44,231 nucleotides of DNA from a virus, in the IMG/VR virus record IMGVR_UViG_3300031367_000001, positions 1 to 44,231 of that record; one strand, given 5' to 3'. A program made the translations under genes and the position numbers. The notes beneath the pieces were generated by a model. It saw only the letters and a list, made by a program, of their open reading frames with translations, searched no databases and was not told the DNA's origin. Below, piece after piece: positions 1 through 8,041 of this stretch (its first letter is position 1; every line of letters begins with the position of its first letter).

Positions 1-127
1 CAAAGCGCGGACGCAATAGCGCTGTCTTCTGCTGGAAGCCTTTCGATAGATGGTGCTTTTCAGGCGCAGACTGCAGACTCAGTAGCGCTCGCCCAGGCCA
101 ATTTGCTTGCGGTAGCGAACGCTCTTC
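1..127. repeat. Terminal redundancy, left copy (circle junction)
   Basis: Bases 1-127 are identical to 44105-44231. The tail-fibre reading frame continues without interruption across the joined copies, which supports a circular molecule of 44,104 bp. The length 127 equals a common assembler k-mer, so this is probably assembly overlap of a circular or permuted genome, not a biological direct terminal repeat. The repeat lies in a gene with 66-bp tandem units, so the unit number could be collapsed. Confidence 0.93.
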
Positions 128-762
128 ATACACAGAGCGCCGATGCGGCGGTGCTTTCTTCTGCTGGGAGTCTTTCGATAGACGGGGCCTTCCAAGCGCA
201 GAGCGCAGATTTCTTTGCACTCACCCAGGCCAATCTGCTGGCGCTAGCTGATGCTCTGCACGGGCAGACCGCGGACCCTGTCGTGCTCAACCAAGCGAAC
301 CTACTGGCCATCGCCGATGCCGCGCAGGCGCAGAGCGCGGACGGTGTGGTGTTAGAGTCCGGCCTGACCCTGGCCATAGCATCGTCTCTGCAGGCGCAAT
401 CTGCTGGCACTCTCGCGCTCACACAGGCTCATGTGCTAGCCCTGGACGATGCCGCGCATGCCCAAAGTGCAGACTCTCCGGTACTCGTGCTCGGATTTTC
501 ACTGGCGCCGGATGATGCGCTCCATGATCAAAGCGCAGATAATGTGGCGCTCAATGTCGATTGGCTTTTATCCGTCGCGAGTGCGGCACATGCGCAAACA
601 GCTGAGAATATTGACCTATCAGCTCATTCGACCATTGTTCTCGCAAGCGCTGAACATTCGCAATCGGCCGACACTCTTTTTCTTATCACCGGAGTTCCGG
701 TCACGGCGTCGTCTCGCGTGCTTGTGGTTTCTGCTGATGATCGCACCCTAACCATTCATTAG
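1..762 (+). CDS. Tail fibre with 22-residue repeats, C-terminal part
   Basis: This is the 3' part of the fibre gene that starts at 43178 and crosses the circle junction in the same frame (927 nt before the junction, 762 after it; 562 residues in all). This part is almost wholly tandem repeats of 22 residues with consensus near HAQSADxVALTQANLLAVADAL. Every unit has the core Q(S/T)A(D/E) followed by a hydrophobic strand and an Ala/Leu-rich strand. Units near the junction are close copies of one another; the last ones are diverged, and a half unit is followed by a short tail ending at the TAG. Repeats like this usually build an elongated fibre shaft. The role in host adsorption is inferred from position among tail genes. 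The TTG at 103 is not a start. Confidence 0.85.
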   Translation, partial: QSADAIALSSAGSLSIDGAFQAQTADSVALAQANLLAVANALHTQSADAAVLSSAGSLSIDGAFQAQSADFFALTQANLLALADALHGQTADPVVLNQANLLAIADAAQAQSADGVVLESGLTLAIASSLQAQSAGTLALTQAHVLALDDAAHAQSADSPVLVLGFSLAPDDALHDQSADNVALNVDWLLSVASAAHAQTAENIDLSAHSTIVLASAEHSQSADTLFLITGVPVTASSRVLVVSADDRTLTIH

Positions 763-771
763 GAGTAAGTG

Positions 772-987
772 ATGCTTATCGAAATTTTAGAGGTCGTGAA
801 GTCTGGCGACTACATTTGCTCGCCCGGCGAGGTTCGCGAGATCGAGGACGAGACCGCGAAAAAGTGGTGCGCGCGCGGCTGGGCACGCGATCCGGCTGGC
901 GTAGTTCCCACCGGGGCGCGCGTGGTGCTGAACGCGAAGCTTGATGTTCAGCCGTCTTCTCACGGGCAGACTGCGCAGGAGGTCTAA
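772..987 (+). CDS. Small phage structural-module protein (DUF7210-like)
   Basis: A 71-residue protein starting at the ATG that lies 6 nt after AGGAG (761-765); the GTG at 769 is less well placed. The N-terminal half has the pattern of short phage proteins that read 'hydrophobic strand, GxxYxPGEV, Asp/Glu, W/L, ARGWA', as in the DUF7210 group, but this is judged by eye only. It follows the tail fibre by 9 nt and precedes 991 with a second clear AGGAGG site, so it belongs to the late operon. The function is unknown. Confidence 0.7.
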   Translation: MLIEILEVVKSGDYICSPGEVREIEDETAKKWCARGWARDPAGVVPTGARVVLNAKLDVQPSSHGQTAQEV

Positions 988-990
988 CCG

Positions 991-1365
991 ATGGCTACGA
1001 CGAAATGGGCGAATGACGACGTGATGGACGCTGCCCTCGATGAAATTGCGACATCCGTCATGCTGCGAGTGTGCTCGGGTTCAAGCTCCCCGGCGGACCG
1101 GGCTGCAGCTATCGCTGCGACGCTGGCTTCTGTGACCATTGACAGCGGCGATTTCTCGAAGGCCGATGGTGACTCAAGCGGCCGCAAGATCACTGTTGCG
1201 CAGCAAAGCGATATCTCGATCACTGCCAGCGGCGACGCTACGTGCGTGACGCTGGATGATGGCACACTGCTTCAATATGTCACGACGTGCACTACGCAGT
1301 CGCTGACCAGCGGCGGGACCGTCACAGCTCCGGCCTGGGACGTGGAAATCGGTGACCCGAGCTAA
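991..1365 (+). CDS. Putative virion protein upstream of fibre-tail adaptor
   Basis: A 124-residue protein with an AGGAGG ribosome site just before ATG 991. The N-terminal third is helical (WANDDVMDAALDEIATS), followed by a Ser/Thr-rich beta region with alternating hydrophobics. Proteins of this type occur beside fibre-tail adaptor genes in many phages. The precise role is unknown; I infer a tail-fibre attachment or decoration part because both neighbours are fibre-module genes. Confidence 0.7.
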   Translation: MATTKWANDDVMDAALDEIATSVMLRVCSGSSSPADRAAAIAATLASVTIDSGDFSKADGDSSGRKITVAQQSDISITASGDATCVTLDDGTLLQYVTTCTTQSLTSGGTVTAPAWDVEIGDPS

Positions 1366-1370
1366 TCGCC

Positions 1371-1673
1371 ATGCCCCAAGCGCGCACATGGGCTGACACT
1401 ATCGCGCGGATGCCGCTGAAGGACCCGGATTCGATCCTCGACTACAGCGAGGATTGGTCCGATTGGCTGGCGACCGGTGAGACGCTCTCGACGGCCGTGT
1501 GGACAGTTCCAGCCGGCCTAACGAACGTCGCTGAGGCGCTGGGCGATAGTGCAGCGACCGTGTGGGTTTCTGGCGGAACAGCGGGCACGACATATACAGT
1601 GTCGTGCCTGATAACAACAACGGATGGACGAACTGACAGGAGGTCGTTTTCAATTGGGGTGGAAGTTCGATGA
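1371..1673 (+). CDS. Fibre-tail adaptor-like protein (Gp77-like)
   Basis: A 100-residue protein. It begins with a KDPDSILDYSEDWSDWL segment (residues 17-33), then WTVPAGL, then GGTAGTTYTVSCLITTTDGR, and ends with RSFSIGVEV. This order (KDPxxxLDY..DW, WTVPAGL, G.AG..Y.V...ITT..GR.D.RSF.I) is the signature I associate with phage fibre-tail adaptor proteins, small Ig-like proteins that join fibres to the tail. It overlaps the next gene by 4 bp (ATGA). Confidence 0.72.
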   Translation: MPQARTWADTIARMPLKDPDSILDYSEDWSDWLATGETLSTAVWTVPAGLTNVAEALGDSAATVWVSGGTAGTTYTVSCLITTTDGRTDRRSFSIGVEVR

Positions 1674-2401
1674 GACCGTTCAACATATTCGACGCATTCG
1701 GCGCTATTCGCGGCGTAGGATCAGGGGCTCGCTGGCCTTCCGATGCCTTCGTTATGACTGTGGCGACGAGCTCCGACGGACAGACGTTCGAATTCGAGAT
1801 GAATGCCATGGGCGGGACGATTGACTGCACGATTGATTGGGGCGATGGAACGAGTTCAGCTATCACTGCGTACAACGACACGAATTTGTCCCATGCCTAC
1901 GCCACTGCCGGCAATCATCAGATAATACTGCGCGGCAGTTGGACTGCACCGTATTTCAATGGTAGCGCCGACGCACTGCTTGTTACATCTATCGATCAAT
2001 GGGGGAGCAATTATGGAACTCTCTGGCGGCGATCTCTGAATGGATGTAGAAATCTAATAACAATTGATGGCAATTCATTTGGAGCTGGCGTCACCGATAT
2101 GAGCCAGATGTTTTACCGCTGCAACTCGTTTCCTGGCTCGCTGACTATGATTGACGGGTGGGATATGTCCGACGTGACTGATCTCACAGATTTTCTTAGC
2201 CTCTGCGTCGGTTTTTCCCAGACAAATTATGACGCTCTTTTGATTTCGCTCCAGTCGAAAGGACTTGCCGGCGACCTGAATTCAGGCCTGACTTTCGGCG
2301 GTCCGCCTTGTCATTACACGGCTGGCGGCGATGCAGAAGCGGCGCACGATTATCTCACGGGAACCCTTGGCTGGACGATTACTGATGGGGGGCCAGCATG
2401 A
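1670..2401 (+). CDS. PKD/BspA-like (DUF285-type) tail-associated protein
   Basis: A 243-residue protein. Residues about 38-88 form a PKD-like Ig fold with the hallmark DWGDGT (56-61) and HxYxxxGxH (75-83). Residues 141-154 (VTDMSQMFYRCNSF) and 165-179 (DMSDVTDLTDFLSLC) are the short repeats of the DUF285/BspA leucine-rich surface protein family. The C-terminus HYTAGG..AAHDYLTGTLGWTITDGG is common to phage-borne members. Such modules bind surface polymers or proteins, so a receptor-binding accessory role is inferred. It starts at an ATGA overlap with the adaptor gene and ends in an ATGA overlap with 2398. Confidence 0.75.
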   Translation: MRPFNIFDAFGAIRGVGSGARWPSDAFVMTVATSSDGQTFEFEMNAMGGTIDCTIDWGDGTSSAITAYNDTNLSHAYATAGNHQIILRGSWTAPYFNGSADALLVTSIDQWGSNYGTLWRRSLNGCRNLITIDGNSFGAGVTDMSQMFYRCNSFPGSLTMIDGWDMSDVTDLTDFLSLCVGFSQTNYDALLISLQSKGLAGDLNSGLTFGGPPCHYTAGGDAEAAHDYLTGTLGWTITDGGPA

Positions 2402-2496
2402 CCATTCAGACAATCTCTCTTCTCGCGACATTCATCGCGGGAACGGTCTGCGGTGCCTTCTGTCTGTTTGTATTCAACATCTGGAGGCAGAGATAG
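2398..2496 (+). CDS. 32-residue single-pass membrane peptide
   Basis: A very short gene with start-stop overlaps on both sides: ATGA with the BspA-like gene, and TAG overlapping GTG of the next gene. The peptide has polar ends and one hydrophobic segment (about residues 5-27) with two Cys residues and a basic end (WRQR). Its length fits one transmembrane helix. The tight coupling on both sides supports translation. The function is unknown; a small accessory lysis or membrane protein is possible. Confidence 0.55.
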   Translation: MTIQTISLLATFIAGTVCGAFCLFVFNIWRQR

Positions 2497-2765
2497 TGGC
2501 AACGGTGAACATTGACCTTTCGGCGGACTGGGTGAAGATCGCCGAAGATACGGATGATCCGTTTTGTGCCCAGTGCATCACAAACTGCATTGCGGAGGTT
2601 GCGGCAGTAGCGACGGATACTGATCCGACAGTCTCCGGGATGCGATTGATTGGCAATGACGGTCCGAATCCGATGGCCGTGAGCCGCAACACGCACCCAA
2701 CCGGCTTCGTCTTCGCCAAGATTCTCTCCGGACCCGCGGCAGCGGTCATGGTGGTAAATACCTAA
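2496..2765 (+). CDS. Putative small virion protein
   Basis: An 89-residue protein; the GTG at 2496 is chosen because it overlaps the preceding TAG and has GGAGG about 9 nt upstream (2482-2486). The sequence is a compact beta-rich protein (INIDLSADWVKIAED, then Cys-x2-Cys near residue 27, ending with FAKILSGPAAAVMVVNT). Small proteins with this 'W..IAE...PF..Q' start and hydrophobic end are found in phage head-fibre and tail regions. Stop overlaps the next ATG (TAATG). Confidence 0.65.
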   Translation: MATVNIDLSADWVKIAEDTDDPFCAQCITNCIAEVAAVATDTDPTVSGMRLIGNDGPNPMAVSRNTHPTGFVFAKILSGPAAAVMVVNT

Positions 2766-3103
2766 TGAGCCAGATCACAATCAATACTCACCGCACCTTC
2801 GTCACGGACGTGGAATTCACCGCCGAGGACGAGCATGGCGCACCGCTGAAGGCCAAGATCCGCGCGAAATATCGCATCCTGCCGCAAAACGAAATTGATC
2901 AGTTCGCGGCCGAAAACCCAACGGCCAAGGTGCTCGATCCGATCCTCGTGAGCGTGGAAGGGCTGAGCCTTCTCGACATCGACGGGAAGCCGCTAAGCGG
3001 CGAGGACTTCCTGTTCGCGCTGAAACAGGACCCAGTTATCAGCTCGGCGCTTTGGTTGAGATACCGGGAGGAAGTCAGAAAAAAGTCTGGCCTGGCGGCC
3101 TAG
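2765..3103 (+). CDS. Tail assembly chaperone, short product (gpG-like)
   Basis: A 112-residue protein before the tape measure gene, the usual place of the siphovirus tail assembly chaperone. It contains beta strands (DVEFTAEDEHGAPLKAKIRAKYR) and a C-terminal helix. Near its end the zero-frame codons are AGA AAA AAG TCT, giving the canonical -1 slippery heptamer A AAA AAG at 3079-3085. Ribosomes that do not shift end at TAG 3101-3103. In lambda the corresponding protein coats or guides the tape measure during tail assembly. Confidence 0.82.
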   Translation: MSQITINTHRTFVTDVEFTAEDEHGAPLKAKIRAKYRILPQNEIDQFAAENPTAKVLDPILVSVEGLSLLDIDGKPLSGEDFLFALKQDPVISSALWLRYREEVRKKSGLAA

Positions 3104-3474
3104 TCGAATTTGCTAGCTGGCTGCATGGCGAGCGCGAGATCGAGGACGACGATCTGGTCGAGGAGCTGAAGGCGTGGGGCGTCGATCCCAAGACGATTGC
3201 GGAGTACCGCGCACAGCAGCAGCGTGCGGCCGAGGAGGCAGATTTCGATGTCCTCGAGGAGCTGTGGCCGCCAATTGAGTTTTACCTGCGGTGTCGGACC
3301 CAGTGGGTCCATGCCGGTATGGATGGCGTCAAAGTTGGGCTCAATTATGGCGGGGTGCGGCTTGTCATGGAGACCTACGGCTATGATGCCAGGGCCTTCG
3401 AGGGGCTGCAGATCATTGAGGAAGCCGCTCTGAACGCCATGCATAAGGCGCGCATGGAGAATGCGACGACATGA
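2765..3474 (+). CDS. Tail assembly chaperone, -1 frameshift product (gpGT-like)
   Basis: Slippage by -1 at A AAA AAG (3079-3085) joins the first 107 codons to the frame ending at 3474, giving about 236 residues. The extension has no sensible start with a ribosome site of its own. It carries the pattern AWGVDPKTIAEYR ... FDVLEELWPPIEFYLRCRTQW ... GLNYGGVRLVM typical of DUF1799, the T-domain partner of such chaperones. The stop overlaps the tape-measure ATG (ATGA). Frameshift efficiency is unknown. Confidence 0.82.
3079..3085 (+). promoter_or_regulatory. -1 programmed ribosomal frameshift site, A AAA AAG
   Basis: The heptamer A AAA AAG is in the correct phase (A | AAA | AAG in the gpG frame), the same sequence as the E. 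coli dnaX slip site. The gpG frame stops 16-18 nt further on, while the -1 frame stays open for 129 codons and shows a DUF1799-like protein. Confidence 0.85.
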
Positions 3475-6400
3475 GCATCATAGAAGAAGGCTTGCGAATC
3501 ATTTTCTCCGGCCGCGATCAGGGCCTCACCGGCATGGTGAGGGGCGTCTCCGACCGTCTCACCGACCTGAACCACAGCGCCAGCGCGGCGACCAGCGGCA
3601 TCAAGTCATTCGCGGAAGCGCTTGGTGTCGCAGTTGGTGGCGGATCGATCGTTGCCGTATTTAAGGCCATCGTCAACCAGTTGGACGATATGGCCGATTC
3701 CGCGCAGAAGGTTGGGCTGACGGTCGAGCAGCTCTCGGCACTTGCGCATGCCGCTGATTCATCCGGTGTGAGCTTTGAAAATCTGCAGAACGGTCTGCAG
3801 AAATTCGCGAAACGGCTGGCTGAGAGTGCCACCGGAACGGACAAAGCGTCTAAGCTCATGCGCGCGCTTGGGATTGATGCAAGTCAGGGCACCCTGCCGG
3901 CCTTTGAGCGGCTTGCTGACGTTTTCGCGTCGACTGAGGATGGTGCGGCCAAAGTAGCAGCGTCTGCAGAGCTCATAGGCCAACGTATGGGGCCGGAGCT
4001 GATTCCGCTGTTGAATAGCGGCAGTGATGGCATAAGGCGCATGATGGAGGAGGCCAAGCGGCTGGGCCTCGTCATGACAACAGATGCATCGGATGCGGCC
4101 GGAGACTTCAACGATGGCATCCAGCTCCTGAACGACAGCATACATGGACTCCTCATTGAAGGGCTTGGACCGACAATTAAGTTTCTTGGTCAGTTATCGA
4201 GTGCTTTCCTCACTGCGGCGCATGAAGGTACTGGCCTGGCCGGTGCAGTCACAAATCTGGAGGCTTCGTTCTATGGACTAAATATTGAGCTGACCAAAAA
4301 TGATGCGCTCAATTTGATAGGAAAAAAGATCGGAACAATCAAGACGCAGCTCGCTGAGATTCAGGGGACCAGCGGTGGCGCATTGCAACAAGGAGCAAAT
4401 TGGATTGAACGCACCTTGGCACCCACGGCAGTCGGCCAAAAAGTCGACGAGCTGAAAGGCAAATTGAAGGACCTGGAGGTTGAGCGGCAAAAGGTCCTCG
4501 AACAATACGGACATTCTGGCGATGCTGTAGAAAGGTATGAGAAACGAATCGCTGATCTGAAGAAATTATTGGGTGAACTCGGAACGACACATCATAAAAC
4601 AGGCGCAGCCGTAAAGGACCACACCAAGGAGATCAAGAATCAGGAAAAGGCCACCCTGGCGCTTGCCGCCCGCTACGGCAGCAGCGTGGCCCAGCAGGAG
4701 GTCTATCGGCAAAAACTCCAAGAAGTCACGGAGGCCATGCAGGCGCAAGGGGCCACCGCAGAAGAGTTGGCCGCTGCCCAGAAGAAGGTTTATCAAGAGG
4801 TCTTCGGCGACAAGGCGACCAAGCAAGTAGACGCCTGGGCCACGATCACCAAGCAGGCGCTGAAGCGCGTTGATGACAGCTTCGTGACCATGTGGAAATC
4901 GGTGATCTCGGGCACGGGCAACGCGATGGACTCGCTCAAGAGCCTGGTAACCGACACCCTCGCGGAGATCGCTCACGAGCTGATCACAAAGAAGCTGGTG
5001 GTCTCCATCGGGGCAGTCCTTGGCGTGAATAGCGCCGGGGCGGCAGCGTGGACTGTAGGCACAACGGGCGGCTCTGGCAGTTCTCTCGGTCTACTTTCCA
5101 GCTTCGGAAACATGCTGACGGGCACCTCGATCGGCGGAGGGATCGCGAATACCCTGTTCGACGCCGGTAGCCTTGCAGGCATCGCGCCGGACACCCTGGC
5201 CAATGGATTGAGCGGCATCGCCGGGACATCGAATCTAGCGTTTGGCATCAGCGGCATCGCCGGCGCCCTCGTCGGGCACTTCCTCGCGCATAATCAAGCC
5301 GGTCAAATCGGCTCGGCCATCGGCGGTATAGCGGGCACTCTCGGCGGGTCAGCCCTTAGCGGAACCATCGCCGCGGCGGCGACATCCGCTGCCGGGGCTG
5401 CTGCCGGGGCTGCTGCCGGGTCAGTCGTTCCCGTGGTCGGCACGATCATCGGCGCGGCCATCGGGGCGCTTGCGGGAAATGCCTTTGGAGGCGTGAAAAT
5501 ACCCGAGGTGACTGTTGCCGCGCGGGGCGGGGGCATCGTGCCGGTCAGCGGTCATAACCTCTCTCAGCAGCAGTATACGCAGGCCATCAATACGATCGAC
5601 GCCGTAAATCAACTGGTCACGGGTCTGGTAGGAGCCTTCGGACCAGAAGGGCAGAAGGCCGTCGCCGCGGTGAATCTCTCCGGGACCAAGAGCGGCCCGG
5701 GGGATTTAAACGCCGAGGCCAAAAACTTGCTGAAGACCGACATCCTGGCCGCAGCCGGGGCGGGCGACCAGATGGCTCAGTATGTCGCCGACCAGCTCGG
5801 GGATTTCAATGACTCGCTCGAGGACACAGCCAACGAGATCGGGAAGGCCGTCGCTGAGTTTCAGGCACTGCAGCAGATCGTCACGAACTTCGACGCGCTC
5901 GGAGTCTCACTGGGCGCCACCGATGAGGCCGCGATCGCGGCGGCCAAGCACATGGCGGAAGCCGCCGGGGGCGTGAGCCAGCTCGCCAGCGCCCAGGCAT
6001 ATTATGCGCAGAATGTGCTTTCAGACACTGACCGGCTGACCGCCGCTTATCAGAACGTCCAGAAGCCGATTTCCGACTTCAACAGCGCGATGGGGCTTTC
6101 TGGTGATTCCACGATCACCACCACGAATCAACTCAAGGCGTTCGTCGACGGTCTCGACCTGACCACATCAGCCGGGCAGGACGCATATGTCGCGGCCCTT
6201 CAGGCGGCTCCGGCCATCGTCATGGCAAGCGATGCACTCGGAAAGCTAACCGCCGCTGGCAAGGAGCTGGATGGCCTCGCCGACACCTTCCGCGCGCTCG
6301 GCGAGAGCATCGGCAGCACCAGCGATGCGGCCCGCAAAGCGGTATCCGACCTAGCGGATCTTGCCGGTGGAACCAGCAAGCTCTCTTCCCTGCAAAGTAG

Positions 6401-7706
6401 TTTTCAGGCCAATTTCTTCTCCGAAGCGGAACGATACAGTCAGGCCGAGGACGCAATCACGGCCTGGAATGAGAGTGTCGGGCTGGCGGGTGATGCGGCG
6501 ATCCGCAGCAAGGACCAACTGCGCAGCTACATCCAATCCCTGGACCTGACCACCGAGGCTGGACGCAAGGCATACATCAGCGCCATGGAAATGGCGGACA
6601 CGTTCGTCGCGGTCGCCGACTACCAGCAGTCGCAGGCAGACGCAGCGGCTCAAGCGCAGGCCCAGGCGGCACAGGAAGCAGCGAAGGCGGCGGCGGATGC
6701 GGCCAAGGCCCAGGCGGAGCTGAACGCTAAGCTCTCCGTCTTCGTCGACTCGCTGGGGGAGCTTGACAAGCATCTCGCAGAGACTGACGACGGGGCTCTG
6801 AGTGCCGCAAGCCGCATGTCGGACTTAGCCGGCGGTATCGACGCGCTCACCACGGCTCAGGCCTTCTACCAGCAGCATTTCTACTCCTCCACCGAGCAGA
6901 GCACGCTGGCGTTGGCAAAAGCGACGCGGCAGATCGACGCTTTCAACGAGCAGCTCGGCCTGGGCGGGGAAACCGCGGTCACGACCAAGGACCAGCTGCG
7001 CGATTTCGTCGACAGCCTCGATCTCACCACGAGCTCCGGTCAAAGCGCCTATGTCGCGGCACTCCAGGCGGCGCCAGCCCTGCAGTCTGCGGCCGATGCG
7101 CTGGATCAGCTCGGGCAGAGCGCGAGCAGCACCCTGGATGCTACGCGCAACTCCATTCAAACGTTCGTTGACGCCCTCACCTCGATTCAGGACAGCCTCG
7201 ACGAGACGCGCCAGGGAATCGAGGCCTTCGGCCTGACGAACGAGGAGCTGTACAAGCAGGATAAGGCGCAGGCCGATGCGCTGGCCGCCGCCCTCGCGCA
7301 CATGACGGACCCCGCCCAGATCGAGGGAACGGTGCAGAGCATCAACGCGCTTATCAATGACGGCTGGCAGCAGCTCTCTGACGAGCAAAAGGCGGTGCAG
7401 AAGGCGAAGATGTTGAGCTACATCGACGAGGTGGAGCAGCTCGCCGAGGCGCGCCTGGGAGCTGGCGCAGCACCTCTGATGGGTAAGGGGAACGTCAGCT
7501 TCTCCGGAACCCTCACCGATTTCAGCGTCGCTATGGGAAATCTCAGCACGCGCTGGCAGAGCTCGGCTGCGAATATGGAGAGCGCTTCTGGCCAGCAGAT
7601 GGCCGCGGCTCAGGCGATGATAGCGGCGGCCGCCAATATGAGCCGGGCCGCATCGGCGATCCCTACCGGGATCACCGTCGTCCTGCAGCCGAGTGAGGTG
7701 GCTTGA
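3471..7706 (+). CDS. Tail tape measure protein
   Basis: A 1411-residue protein, the longest in the genome, directly after the tail chaperones. The N-terminus (ISEEGLRIIFSGRDQGLTGM-like start, then SAEALG.. VGLTVEQLSALAHAADSSGV) has the usual tape-measure helix pattern with residues about 80-150 like TP901-type minor tail proteins. Residues about 330-400 and 400-450 are coiled coil. Residues about 520-690 are Gly/Ala rich and hydrophobic. Residues about 807-930, 940-1060 and 1090-1215 are three copies of a roughly 125-residue repeat ending in SLDLTT..GQ.AYVAALQAAPA. By the usual 0.15 nm per residue rule, the tail would be about 210 nm long (inference). Confidence 0.92.
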   Translation: MSIIEEGLRIIFSGRDQGLTGMVRGVSDRLTDLNHSASAATSGIKSFAEALGVAVGGGSIVAVFKAIVNQLDDMADSAQKVGLTVEQLSALAHAADSSGVSFENLQNGLQKFAKRLAESATGTDKASKLMRALGIDASQGTLPAFERLADVFASTEDGAAKVAASAELIGQRMGPELIPLLNSGSDGIRRMMEEAKRLGLVMTTDASDAAGDFNDGIQLLNDSIHGLLIEGLGPTIKFLGQLSSAFLTAAHEGTGLAGAVTNLEASFYGLNIELTKNDALNLIGKKIGTIKTQLAEIQGTSGGALQQGANWIERTLAPTAVGQKVDELKGKLKDLEVERQKVLEQYGHSGDAVERYEKRIADLKKLLGELGTTHHKTGAAVKDHTKEIKNQEKATLALAARYGSSVAQQEVYRQKLQEVTEAMQAQGATAEELAAAQKKVYQEVFGDKATKQVDAWATITKQALKRVDDSFVTMWKSVISGTGNAMDSLKSLVTDTLAEIAHELITKKLVVSIGAVLGVNSAGAAAWTVGTTGGSGSSLGLLSSFGNMLTGTSIGGGIANTLFDAGSLAGIAPDTLANGLSGIAGTSNLAFGISGIAGALVGHFLAHNQAGQIGSAIGGIAGTLGGSALSGTIAAAATSAAGAAAGAAAGSVVPVVGTIIGAAIGALAGNAFGGVKIPEVTVAARGGGIVPVSGHNLSQQQYTQAINTIDAVNQLVTGLVGAFGPEGQKAVAAVNLSGTKSGPGDLNAEAKNLLKTDILAAAGAGDQMAQYVADQLGDFNDSLEDTANEIGKAVAEFQALQQIVTNFDALGVSLGATDEAAIAAAKHMAEAAGGVSQLASAQAYYAQNVLSDTDRLTAAYQNVQKPISDFNSAMGLSGDSTITTTNQLKAFVDGLDLTTSAGQDAYVAALQAAPAIVMASDALGKLTAAGKELDGLADTFRALGESIGSTSDAARKAVSDLADLAGGTSKLSSLQSSFQANFFSEAERYSQAEDAITAWNESVGLAGDAAIRSKDQLRSYIQSLDLTTEAGRKAYISAMEMADTFVAVADYQQSQADAAAQAQAQAAQEAAKAAADAAKAQAELNAKLSVFVDSLGELDKHLAETDDGALSAASRMSDLAGGIDALTTAQAFYQQHFYSSTEQSTLALAKATRQIDAFNEQLGLGGETAVTTKDQLRDFVDSLDLTTSSGQSAYVAALQAAPALQSAADALDQLGQSASSTLDATRNSIQTFVDALTSIQDSLDETRQGIEAFGLTNEELYKQDKAQADALAAALAHMTDPAQIEGTVQSINALINDGWQQLSDEQKAVQKAKMLSYIDEVEQLAEARLGAGAAPLMGKGNVSFSGTLTDFSVAMGNLSTRWQSSAANMESASGQQMAAAQAMIAAAANMSRAASAIPTGITVVLQPSEVA

Positions 7707-8041
7707 TGAGCGACTACCCGACAAGTCCGGCCTACTCAAACGGGTCGCAGCTCACGCCAGTCACGGGCAAAGAAACAGACTTCGCCGAGGATGGTACGGT
7801 GCGCGGGAGGTCGCTCTACGCGGCGTCAGGCTATCGGCTCACGCTGCCCTATTCGTATCTCACTGCGACAGAGCTCGCGTCGTTGACGGCGCATTTGGCA
7901 GCCAATCTCGCGGCCGCGTTCTCCATCACTTATCAGGGCGTTAGCTACACCGTTCAATACGAAGATCCTGGCCTGGAGTGGCGCCATTTGGGCGGAGACT
8001 GGTATAGCGCCACGGCGCATCTGATCGGGAAGGCGGCCTGA
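7706..8041 (+). CDS. Minor tail / tail-tip protein
   Basis: A 111-residue protein starting at ATG 7706, which overlaps the tape-measure TGA (TGATG); the upstream in-frame TTG at 7703 is not needed. It contains strand-rich segments such as RLTLPYSYLTATELASL and ends with GDWYSATAHLIGKA. Its place just behind the tape measure matches the lambda gpM / distal tail slot. It ends in a TGATG overlap with the next gene. Confidence 0.7.
   Translation: MSDYPTSPAYSNGSQLTPVTGKETDFAEDGTVRGRSLYAASGYRLTLPYSYLTATELASLTAHLAANLAAAFSITYQGVSYTVQYEDPGLEWRHLGGDWYSATAHLIGKAA

Noticed and set aside
1-127. End repeat as attL/attR of an excised prophage
   Set aside because: It lies inside a fibre gene that reads through both copies, and no integrase is present.
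103-762. TTG 103 as the start of a 219-residue protein
   Set aside because: The frame continues upstream through the circle junction to ATG 43178; the TTG is an artefact of where the circle was opened.
2406-2749. Minus-strand frames opposite 2398-2765
   Set aside because: Antisense to coupled plus-strand genes with overlapping starts and stops; composition is not protein-like.
6825-7739. 304-residue minus-strand frame inside the tape measure gene
   Set aside because: Antisense of a well-supported tape measure gene; high Arg/Leu content and no start signal.
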